DNA from: Eubacteriales bacterium
GTDB lineage: Bacteria > Bacillota_A > Clostridia > Lachnospirales > Lachnospiraceae
Assembly (NCBI GenBank): GCA_030533315.1
Contig: JAUNJL010000067.1
Span: forward strand, 1 to 13,002
Reading direction: 5' to 3'
Length of the DNA: 13,002 nt
Position numbers and translations under genes: made by a program. How positions within the stretch are numbered: position 1 is the first letter of the stretch; every line of letters begins with the position of its first letter. Below, in pieces: positions 6,765 to 13,002 of the stretch. The notes below the pieces were generated by a model that was given only the letters and a program-made list of their open reading frames with translations, was not told the origin of the DNA and did not search any database.

Positions 6765-6799
6765 CCTATTGTAAAAAAGGGAAACTTTCGTTACAATAG
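6765..6799 (+). promoter_or_regulatory. comEA operon promoter within a 9-bp inverted repeat
   Basis: TTGTAA (6769-6774) and TACAAT (6792-6797) are separated by 17 nt, a good sigma-A promoter. Both hexamers lie in a perfect inverted repeat, CTATTGTAA (6766-6774) and TTACAATAG (6791-6799), spaced by 16 nt. CGTTAC is also directly repeated at 6760-6765 and 6789-6794. A regulator binding either pattern would cover the polymerase contacts. Confidence 0.7.
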
Positions 6800-6858
6800 A
6801 TATCAGTGGAGTATGAGCAGCCGGGAGCTTGCCTTAGACAGTAAAGGAGGCAGGCCAG

Positions 6859-7518
6859 GTGAAAAATAAGAATCATTCAGAAAACAGCTCGAAAAAGAGG
6901 AAGAAAAGACAGCTGCTGGCTCTCTGCGCTGTGCTCTTATCCGCTGGACTGACAGGATGCGGAAGAGAAGGCGAGGAGTTTACCGCTCTGGAGGAGGCCG
7001 CCCGCAAAGAGACGGAGGAGCCGGAGACGATAGCTGCGTCCCCCACACCGGGGGAGGAGCCGTCCCTGGTTTACGTGGATGTGTGCGGGGCTGTCAGAAG
7101 CCCGGGTGTGTACGCCCTGGAGGCGGGCAGCCGGGTTTATCAGGCCATCGAGGCGGCGGGAGGCTATCTCCAGGAGGCGGCCCAGGCCTATGTGAACAGG
7201 GCAAGGAGCCTTGAGGATGGACAGCAGATCTATGTTCCCACCAAGGGGGAACTGGAGAAGGGGGACGTGCCGTGTGATGAGGCGTCTCTTCCTTCTCAGA
7301 AGGCAGGATTACAGGAGGCAGAGGGCAGGATCAACCTGAACACGGCGGGGGAGAGCGAGCTTACCACTCTGACGGGGATCGGCGCCGCCAAGGCCCGGGC
7401 GATCATTGCCTACCGGGAGGCGCATGGGCCGTTTTTGGCTGTGGAGGATATCATGAATGTTGAGGGTATCAAGGAAGGTACCTTTTCCAAGATAAAAGAC
7501 GAGATCATGGCAGAATAA
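6859..7518 (+). CDS. comEA: ComEA-type DNA-binding competence protein with lipoprotein signal
   Basis: ComEA binds double-stranded DNA outside the membrane and passes it to the ComEC channel during transformation. This 219-aa protein has a basic N-terminus (SKKRKKR), a hydrophobic stretch (19-30) and a canonical lipobox LTGC with Cys34. An acidic Pro-rich linker follows, then a SLBB domain (about 70-128, VYVDVCGAVRSPGVY) and tandem helix-hairpin-helix motifs (about 156-219) with INLNTA (158-163) and TGIG (172-175). Bacillus ComEA is held by a transmembrane helix; this one looks lipid-anchored. The GTG start at 6859 has AAGGAGG (6844-6850) 8 nt upstream. It is first in a run with the two-component genes and comEC; comEB is absent. 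Uptake function is inferred from domains. Confidence 0.9.
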   Translation: MKNKNHSENSSKKRKKRQLLALCAVLLSAGLTGCGREGEEFTALEEAARKETEEPETIAASPTPGEEPSLVYVDVCGAVRSPGVYALEAGSRVYQAIEAAGGYLQEAAQAYVNRARSLEDGQQIYVPTKGELEKGDVPCDEASLPSQKAGLQEAEGRINLNTAGESELTTLTGIGAAKARAIIAYREAHGPFLAVEDIMNVEGIKEGTFSKIKDEIMAE

Positions 7519-7521
7519 CGA

Positions 7522-7548
7522 TCCCGTTTCCGGGAAATCAGGAAACGG
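7522..7548 (+). other. Two alternative hairpins between comEA and the regulator gene
   Basis: CCGTTTCC (7524-7531) pairs perfectly with GGAAACGG (7541-7548) across a 9-nt loop. The overlapping TCCCG (7522-7526) can instead pair with CGGGA (7531-7535). No T-run follows, so this is not a terminator. It could stabilise or process the transcript. The ribosome site of the next gene (7558-7563) lies just downstream and stays free. Confidence 0.5.
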
Positions 7549-7570
7549 CAGGAAGATAAGGAGAAGACGA

Positions 7571-8260
7571 ATGAGCAGGAAAGTTTTGGTAGTGGACGAC
7601 GAGAAGCTGATCGTGAAGGGGATTCGGTTCAGCCTGGAGCAGGAGGGGATGGAGGTGGACTGCGCCTATGACGGGGAGGAAGCCCTGGAGAAGGCGAAGG
7701 AAAACAAATACGACATCATCCTTCTGGATCTGATGCTTCCCAAGATGGACGGCCTGGAGGTATGCCAGCAGATCCGGGAGTTTTCCAACGTTCCCATCGT
7801 GATGCTGACGGCGAAGGGCGAGGACATGGACAAGATCCTGGGACTGGAATACGGGGCGGACGATTATATCACAAAGCCCTTCAACATCCTGGAGGTCAAG
7901 GCCCGGATCAAGGCGATCATCCGCCGGTCTGCCAGCGGGCGTGAGGAAAAGGAAAAGTCGAAGATGGTGGAGGTGGGGGACCTGAAGATGGACTGTGAAA
8001 GCCGCAGGGTGTTCATCGCCGGCAGGGAGATCAACCTTACCGCCAAGGAGTTTGACGTGCTGGAGCTGTTGGTCTTCAATCCCAACAAGGTCTACAGCAG
8101 GGAGAATCTCCTGAATATCGTGTGGGGTTATGAGTATCCTGGCGACGTGCGTACCGTGGACGTACATATCCGCCGCCTGAGGGAGAAGATCGAGGCGAAC
8201 CCCAGTGAGCCAAAATACGTGCACACCAAGTGGGGTGTGGGATATTATTTTCAGGCCTAA
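7571..8260 (+). CDS. OmpR/PhoB-family response regulator
   Basis: A 229-aa two-domain regulator. The receiver domain (about 3-118) has the acidic pair Asp9/Asp10, phospho-acceptor Asp53 (LLDLMLPKMDG), Thr80 and Lys102 (TKPF). The winged-helix DNA-binding domain (about 132-229) shows LTAKEFDVLELL, VDVHIRRLREKI and the C-terminal WGVGYYF hairpin. All catalytic residues are present, so it should be phosphorylated by the kinase encoded 3 nt downstream and bind DNA as a dimer. AAGGAG at 7558-7563 supports the start. Target genes are unknown. Being between comEA and comEC it may control its own operon, perhaps through the repeats at 6760-6799 (inference). Confidence 0.95.
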   Translation: MSRKVLVVDDEKLIVKGIRFSLEQEGMEVDCAYDGEEALEKAKENKYDIILLDLMLPKMDGLEVCQQIREFSNVPIVMLTAKGEDMDKILGLEYGADDYITKPFNILEVKARIKAIIRRSASGREEKEKSKMVEVGDLKMDCESRRVFIAGREINLTAKEFDVLELLVFNPNKVYSRENLLNIVWGYEYPGDVRTVDVHIRRLREKIEANPSEPKYVHTKWGVGYYFQA

Positions 8261-8263
8261 ACG

Positions 8264-9691
8264 ATGATGAACAAGATGAAGTCCAACTTCTTTAAAAGCC
8301 TCCGTTTCCGCATCCTGATCATTTTGATCATCCTGGGGATCGTGCCCAGCGGGATCGCTGCCAACATCCTGATCAGCGCCTACGAGGATCAGGCCATCCG
8401 GGTTCGGACCGAGAGTGTGAAGAATCAATGCGACATACTTTGCAACCTGTTAATTAAAGAGAATTACATCAATGACTCCAGCTCGCAGACTGTGAACAGC
8501 AAGCTGGAGTTGTTGTCTAATATTTACGGCGGGCGGATCCTGCTGGTTGACAGGGATTACAAGATTGTGAAGGATACCTACGGCGTGGACGAGGGCAAGA
8601 CCCTCATGTCGGCGCTGGTCATCCGCTGCTTCAAGGGGGAGGAGGCCTCCCGCTACAATCAAGGCACCCAGACCATCGACATGGCGGTTCCGGTGAAAAG
8701 CCCGGAGGTCAAGCAGCTTCAGGGCGCCATGCTGGTGAGTGCCTCTGCAGGGGAGATCATGGCTACGGTGGCGGCTCTGGAGCAGAAGGGGATCCTGGTC
8801 ATCGGGATCGTGGTGGCGTTGTCCATCCTTTTGGCCTATGTGCTGTCCACGATTCTGGTAAAGCCCTTTGCCCGGGTGACGAAGGCCATTGAGGATCTGA
8901 CGGATGGCTACCAGAACGAGGAGATCTCGGTGCCGGATTATACGGAGACGGCCCTGATCACGAACGCCTTCAACAAGATGCTCACAAGGATGCGGGTTTT
9001 GGACGAGTCCAGGAACGAGTTTGTGTCCAACGTGTCTCACGAGCTGAAGACGCCTTTGACCTCCATGAAGGTTCTGGCAGACTCCCTGGTGGGGCAGCAG
9101 GGGGTTCCGGAGGAGCTGTACCAGGAGTTTATGACGGATATCACGGCGGAGATCGACCGGGAGAACAAGATCATTACGGATCTTTTGGCTCTTGTGAAGA
9201 TGGACAAGAAGGCAGCAGACCTGAATGTGGCCCAAACGGACATGAACCAGCTTTTGGAGGACATCCTGAAGCGCCTCCGCCCCATTGCGGACACCAGGAG
9301 CATCGACCTGATTCTGGACTGCTTCCGTCCTGTGGAGGCGGATGTGGACGAGGTGAAGTTTACCCTGGCCATCAGCAATCTGGTGGAAAACGGGATCAAG
9401 TACAATGTGGATGAGGGATGGGTCCGGGTGACTCTGGATGCGGATCACAAGTATTTTTATGTGACGGTGGCGGATTCGGGCATGGGGATCCCGGAGGAGT
9501 CCATAGACCGGATTTTTGAGAGATTCTATCGGGTGGACAAGTCCCACTCCAGGGAGATCGGCGGGACCGGACTTGGCCTGGCCATCACCAGGAGCGCCGT
9601 CGCCATGCACCACGGAACCATCAAGGTCTTCAGCAAGGAGGGGGAGGGTACCACCTTTACGGTAAGGATCCCTCTTTCCTACATTCCTTAG
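8264..9691 (+). CDS. Membrane sensor histidine kinase with HAMP domain
   Basis: A 475-aa kinase. TM1 (about 17-37), an extracytoplasmic sensor of about 135 residues, and TM2 (about 176-199) are followed by a HAMP domain (200-250). The HisKA helix pair carries H259 in SHELKTPL. The ATPase domain has the N-box NLVENGIKYN (372-381), DSGMGIP (404-410), FERFYRVD (418-425) and GGTGLGLAI (433-441). All catalytic boxes are intact. The sensor region resembles extracellular PAS-like folds of Clostridia kinases but is not identifiable by eye. The start at 8264 follows the regulator stop by 3 nt with no clear ribosome site, suggesting coupling; ATG 8267 or 8276 are alternatives. Its stop codon is embedded in the ribosome site of the lipoprotein gene. 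Confidence 0.95.
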   Translation: MMNKMKSNFFKSLRFRILIILIILGIVPSGIAANILISAYEDQAIRVRTESVKNQCDILCNLLIKENYINDSSSQTVNSKLELLSNIYGGRILLVDRDYKIVKDTYGVDEGKTLMSALVIRCFKGEEASRYNQGTQTIDMAVPVKSPEVKQLQGAMLVSASAGEIMATVAALEQKGILVIGIVVALSILLAYVLSTILVKPFARVTKAIEDLTDGYQNEEISVPDYTETALITNAFNKMLTRMRVLDESRNEFVSNVSHELKTPLTSMKVLADSLVGQQGVPEELYQEFMTDITAEIDRENKIITDLLALVKMDKKAADLNVAQTDMNQLLEDILKRLRPIADTRSIDLILDCFRPVEADVDEVKFTLAISNLVENGIKYNVDEGWVRVTLDADHKYFYVTVADSGMGIPEESIDRIFERFYRVDKSHSREIGGTGLGLAITRSAVAMHHGTIKVFSKEGEGTTFTVRIPLSYIP

Positions 9692-9701
9692 GAGGTGCCA
9701 G

Positions 9702-10649
9702 GTGAAAAGAACGATCGGTATTTTTCTGGCGGCTGTCCTTGCGGGGCTTTTTGTTTCCGGGTGTTCCATCGAGACCCAGGAGGCCCAGAGCAGCGGCGGC
9801 AGTCAGTACTACGAATACTATGTAAACAAATCAGAAACGAAGCTGTCCCGGGAGGAATATTTTCCCGAAAAGGAGACCTGGGAGTTTATGGTCCAGGACC
9901 TGACGGAGCGGATGAACGGGCAGACGGCAAAGAAGGACAGAGTGCCCCTTCTGCCGGCGGAGGTGAAGATTTTATCTGCCACCCTCTCCGGAACTGTGCT
10001 GAACGTCTCCTTTGGGACGGCCTATCACGGCGTCAGCAGGGCCCGGGAGATCCTTCTGCGATCTGGTGTGGTGCGGACCTATACCCAGATTCCGGGGATC
10101 ACGGGGGTAAAGTTTTTTGTCGGAGGCGGCGAGCTGATGGATTCCAGGGAGCAGCCGGTGGGGGAGATGAACAATTCCAGCTTTGTGGAGCTGTGGGGAA
10201 ACAATCAGGATGCCTATCGGTCGGATACCTTTACCCTGTACTTTGCGGACAGCACGGGGGAAAGGCTGGTGCCTGAGAGCCGGACGGTGTACTACAAGAG
10301 AAACCTTCCCAAGGCGCAGGTTGTGTTGGCCCAGCTGATCAAGGGGCCTTCCGTGAAGGATCATTATCCCACTCTGCCGGAGGGGGCGGAGGTTTTGCAG
10401 GTGATGACGGCGGACCGGGTCTGTTACGTGGATTTCAATCAGGCATTTCAGGATCTGGCCCTGGATCTTCCCTCCAGCACCGTGATCTATTCGGTAGTCA
10501 ATTCTCTCCTCTCCTCCGTGCCTGCGGACAAAGTGCAGATCTCCGTTGGCGGCAAGGACGAGGTGAGCTTTGGCAGAGATGAAACCTCTCTTTATAATTT
10601 TTACGGCTGGAACGAAGAGCTGATCTCTTCCGGCCAGCCTCTTTTTTAG
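9702..10649 (+). CDS. GerMN-domain lipoprotein
   Basis: A 315-aa exported lipoprotein. The signal peptide has KR at 2-3, hydrophobic residues 5-18, and lipobox VSGC with Cys21. Two GerMN-type repeats follow (about 60-150 and 175-295). The second is clear: QLIKGPS, PTLPEGAEVL, CYVDFNQAFQ, and a Ser/Val-rich helix before KVQISVGGK. B. subtilis GerM also has two such domains and acts in spore formation and germination. In Actinobacteria the GerMN lipoprotein LpqB works with the MtrB kinase. Here it follows a kinase gene by 10 nt, so a role as an accessory protein tuning the kinase at the cell surface is plausible (inference). The GTG start has AGGAGG (9690-9695) upstream. Confidence 0.9.
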   Translation: MKRTIGIFLAAVLAGLFVSGCSIETQEAQSSGGSQYYEYYVNKSETKLSREEYFPEKETWEFMVQDLTERMNGQTAKKDRVPLLPAEVKILSATLSGTVLNVSFGTAYHGVSRAREILLRSGVVRTYTQIPGITGVKFFVGGGELMDSREQPVGEMNNSSFVELWGNNQDAYRSDTFTLYFADSTGERLVPESRTVYYKRNLPKAQVVLAQLIKGPSVKDHYPTLPEGAEVLQVMTADRVCYVDFNQAFQDLALDLPSSTVIYSVVNSLLSSVPADKVQISVGGKDEVSFGRDETSLYNFYGWNEELISSGQPLF

Positions 10650-10673
10650 GCTCTTTCCACAGGGAGGTGCAAA

Positions 10674-12956
10674 ATGGCGAGACGTCCCATATGTCTGGTC
10701 TGCCTGCTTTTGACAGCGCTGATGTGTTTGGCGGATGCCTTGGGATTTCCTCTGATACGGGGAAATCCCCTGCCAAAGCCGGTGCAGGAGCTGATACGGG
10801 AGCAGCCCCAGGCGAGGCTCTGGGGAGAAGCAGAGCAATATATAAAAACGGAATTTTCTGCATCCTTGGTTCTGAAGGATGCCATTCTGATCCATCGATC
10901 AAAAAAATATCCCATAAAAAATGTAAAAGTATATCTGAATAAGGACGAAGGGAGGATCTCTCCGGGAACCCGTCTTCTGGTAAGAGGGCGTCTGGAGCGA
11001 GTGCCGGAAAGACGAAATCCCGGGGAATTTGACAGCCGCCAGTATTATGCCTGTCAGCATGTGTATTATTATCTGAAAAAGGGGGAGGTGGAGAAGAGTT
11101 CTCCCGCCCCCAGCGGTTACCGAGGATCTCTTTTGAGGGTGAAGGAAAGGCTTGTCCATGTTCTGAAGGAGGTGGCGGGAGAGGAGGCCTCCGTTTTTAC
11201 GGCTATCGTCCTGGGGGAGAAGAGCGGCCTAGAAGAGGAGGTGCGCCTGCAGTATCAGATGGGCGGGATCATCCACATCCTGGCAATCTCTGGCCTGCAT
11301 ATCAGCCTTTGGGGGATGGGCCTGTACCGCCTTCTGAAAAGGCTGGGCCTTGGCATCTGGCCGGCAGGCCTTCTGGCCTTTGGGGTGATGCTCCAGTATG
11401 GAATGATGACGGGGGGCAGCGTGTCCACCATGAGGGCAGTGTGTATGTTCCTGCTCTATACCGGGGCCAAGATTGCGGGAAGAACCTACGACCGTCCCAC
11501 GGCCCTGGCTCTCTCGGCTCTGGTGATCCTGTCGGAATCGCCTGCCTGCCTCTACACCAGCGGGTTTTTGCTGTCCTTTGGATGTGTCCTTGGACTTCTG
11601 TGTTTCCTTCCGGCCGTGGAGAGCCTGCTGGGAGTGGTTTCTCCTCTGGGAAAAAGCGGCGCCTCCTCCCTGGCGGTCTTTTTCTTCACCCTTCCCATCA
11701 CCCTGTATTTTTACGGGGAGGTGTCTCTGGCGGGGATCTTCCTCAATCTCCTGGTGCTTCCCACCGTGGGTCTAGTGCTGGTAAGCGGGGTTTTGGCGGC
11801 CCTTCTTGGCAGTGTCTTTGCTGGGGCTGGGGCCTTAGCGGCCCTTCCCGGGAGGGCTCTCCTATACGGATATCGCACGCTCTGTCTCATAGCTGGGAAA
11901 ATCCCCTACAGCACCTGGACGGGTGGCCAGCCGAGACTCTGGCAGATTGCCTTGTACTACGGTCTTCTGGTTCTTTTGATGGGCATTGCCCATGGGAGGA
12001 AGAGGACTGCGGGAAAAAGGCTTTCTTCAGGAGCGTCTTTCAGAAAAGCGGCCCCCGGGAAAGTGATTTTTGGGAGGGCGCCCTGTGGGAAAGGGGGTCT
12101 TCTCCTTGCTCTCGTTCTGGGGGCCGGTCTTTTGGTTCTTTCGCCCATCGAGGATCCCTGCCTTCGGATCACCTGCCTGGATGTGGGGCAGGGGGATGGG
12201 ATCGTGGTGGAGAGCCCCGAGGGCTACGGGTATCTGGTGGATGGGGGAAGCTCGGATAAAAAGGGAACGGGGCAGCGCCAGATCCTTCCTTATCTGAAAT
12301 CCCGGGGGATCTCCTATCTGGACGGGATTTTCATCTCTCACACGGATGGGGATCATGTGAGCGGCGTGAGGGAGCTTCTGGGTCTGGTGGAACGCAGGCT
12401 GACCGCCCTTCGCATCGGCTGCCTTTACCTGCCAAAGCTTTCCAGTCCGCCGGAGGAGTGGAAGGAACTGCGTCACATGGCGGAGAGGGCGGGGGTTTTG
12501 GTGCGTCAGGTCAAGGAGGGGGATCGCCTCGCGGCCGGCCGGCTCCAGGTTTCCTTCCTATGCCCGGAGGAAGGGGCGGAGGGCCGGAGAATCAACGAGG
12601 AAGGGATGGTGTTCCGCCTGGAATACGGGGCGTTTTCCGGTCTTTTTACCGGGGACATCGGACAGGAGGCGGAGCAGCGGCTTTTGGAAAGAGGTCTTCT
12701 GGAGCCTGCGGTTTTCTTAAAGACGGCCCACCACGGCTCCGCTTATTCCACCAGCGGCGGATTTCTGGATATGGTACGTCCCCAGGAGGCGGTGATCTCC
12801 TGCTCCCGGACAAACACCTACGGTCATCCTTCCCCGGAGACGGTGGGCCGCCTCCAAGCCGCCGGCTGCCACGTAGACTACACCATGCACAGCGGAGCCG
12901 TGACCATCAAAACAGACGGCAAAGGCTGGAGGGTGGAGCGGTTTATCCGGGAATAA
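10674..12956 (+). CDS. comEC: ComEC/Rec2-type DNA uptake channel with metallo-beta-lactamase domain
   Basis: ComEC carries single-stranded DNA across the cytoplasmic membrane in transformation. At 760 aa it is full length. An N-terminal hydrophobic segment and an OB-like DUF4131 region (about 1-140) precede the Competence membrane domain (about 170-440) with HILAISGLHIS (201-211) and TGGSVSTMRA (246-255). A basic loop (440-475) and a last helix (476-491) lead to the metallo-beta-lactamase domain: DVGQGDG (503-509), SHTDGDHVSG (555-564), FTGD (658-661) and AHHGS (685-689). The HxDxDH form is usual for ComEC and is thought to act as the nuclease that degrades one strand. AGGGAGGTG (10661-10669) supports the ATG. 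It lies 24 nt after the lipoprotein gene, probably in one operon with comEA. Confidence 0.95.
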   Translation: MARRPICLVCLLLTALMCLADALGFPLIRGNPLPKPVQELIREQPQARLWGEAEQYIKTEFSASLVLKDAILIHRSKKYPIKNVKVYLNKDEGRISPGTRLLVRGRLERVPERRNPGEFDSRQYYACQHVYYYLKKGEVEKSSPAPSGYRGSLLRVKERLVHVLKEVAGEEASVFTAIVLGEKSGLEEEVRLQYQMGGIIHILAISGLHISLWGMGLYRLLKRLGLGIWPAGLLAFGVMLQYGMMTGGSVSTMRAVCMFLLYTGAKIAGRTYDRPTALALSALVILSESPACLYTSGFLLSFGCVLGLLCFLPAVESLLGVVSPLGKSGASSLAVFFFTLPITLYFYGEVSLAGIFLNLLVLPTVGLVLVSGVLAALLGSVFAGAGALAALPGRALLYGYRTLCLIAGKIPYSTWTGGQPRLWQIALYYGLLVLLMGIAHGRKRTAGKRLSSGASFRKAAPGKVIFGRAPCGKGGLLLALVLGAGLLVLSPIEDPCLRITCLDVGQGDGIVVESPEGYGYLVDGGSSDKKGTGQRQILPYLKSRGISYLDGIFISHTDGDHVSGVRELLGLVERRLTALRIGCLYLPKLSSPPEEWKELRHMAERAGVLVRQVKEGDRLAAGRLQVSFLCPEEGAEGRRINEEGMVFRLEYGAFSGLFTGDIGQEAEQRLLERGLLEPAVFLKTAHHGSAYSTSGGFLDMVRPQEAVISCSRTNTYGHPSPETVGRLQAAGCHVDYTMHSGAVTIKTDGKGWRVERFIRE

Positions 12957-12963
12957 AGAGGGG

Positions 12964-12999
12964 GGAATGCTCTCCTCTATCTGGACGTTGAGCATTTCC
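12964..12999 (+). other. Hairpin downstream of comEC
   Basis: AATGCTC (12966-12972) pairs with GAGCATT (12990-12996), extendable by GG/CC across one bulged T, with a 17-nt loop. The window ends before any T-run could be seen, so it may be a terminator or part of the next gene's leader. Confidence 0.3.
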
Positions 13000-13002
13000 G
13001 GG

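Noticed and set aside
10631..10660. Possible terminator between the GerMN gene and comEC
   Set aside because: AGCCT/AGGCT around a T-run has the T's in the loop rather than after the stem, and most of it is coding sequence.
11309..12259. A 316-codon + strand frame inside comEC
   Set aside because: It overlaps clear ComEC membrane and metallo-beta-lactamase motifs in the correct frame. Its own translation is Gly/Ser/Pro/Trp-rich with no domain.

Overview
This window is 13 kb of a moderately GC-rich, densely packed chromosome. All recognisable genes lie on the + strand. Protein style, strong GGAGG ribosome sites and gene content (acetyl-cycle arginine genes, a short XRE regulator with an ABC-2 exporter, ComEA/ComEC, an OmpR-type two-component system with a GerMN lipoprotein) point to a Clostridia member of the Bacillota, most likely Lachnospiraceae-like. 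The species cannot be named from sequence alone. No tRNA, rRNA, CRISPR, insertion sequence or integrase was seen.

Region 1 (1-3432): the end of an arginine biosynthesis operon, argJ-argB-argD, closed by a strong intrinsic terminator. Together these genes make N-acetylglutamate, phosphorylate it, transaminate the semialdehyde to N-acetylornithine and recycle the acetyl group. argC is needed between ArgB and ArgD and is probably just upstream of the window.

Region 2 (3433-6120): a regulatory intergenic region, then a 70-aa XRE repressor-like protein and a NatA/NatB-type ABC exporter. The intergenic region holds a sigma-A-like promoter overlapped by three palindromes of one design (TGACAA-N6-TTGTCA, the third with one mismatch), spaced by near-whole helical turns. 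It is followed by a T8-C-G10 homopolymer tract directly before the repressor start.

Region 3 (6121-6750): a monocistronic-looking YdcZ/DUF606-type small multidrug/metabolite transporter. Its 100-nt leader folds into two hairpins plus a terminator whose 5' arm can also pair with the start of the leader. This is the layout of an ON-type transcription-control riboswitch. A guanidine-IV (mepA) type is suspected but not proven.

Region 4 (6751-12956): a promoter embedded in a perfect 9-bp inverted repeat, then a tight five-gene run: comEA, OmpR-family response regulator, sensor histidine kinase, double-GerMN lipoprotein, comEC. Gaps are 52, 3, 10 and 24 nt, so one transcript is likely. The DNA-uptake receptor and channel genes therefore flank a signalling module whose order (regulator-kinase-GerMN lipoprotein) recalls actinobacterial MtrA-MtrB-LpqB. 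ComEA here carries a lipoprotein signal rather than a plain membrane anchor.

The most useful leads are the candidate riboswitch, the triple operator and the com/two-component operon.
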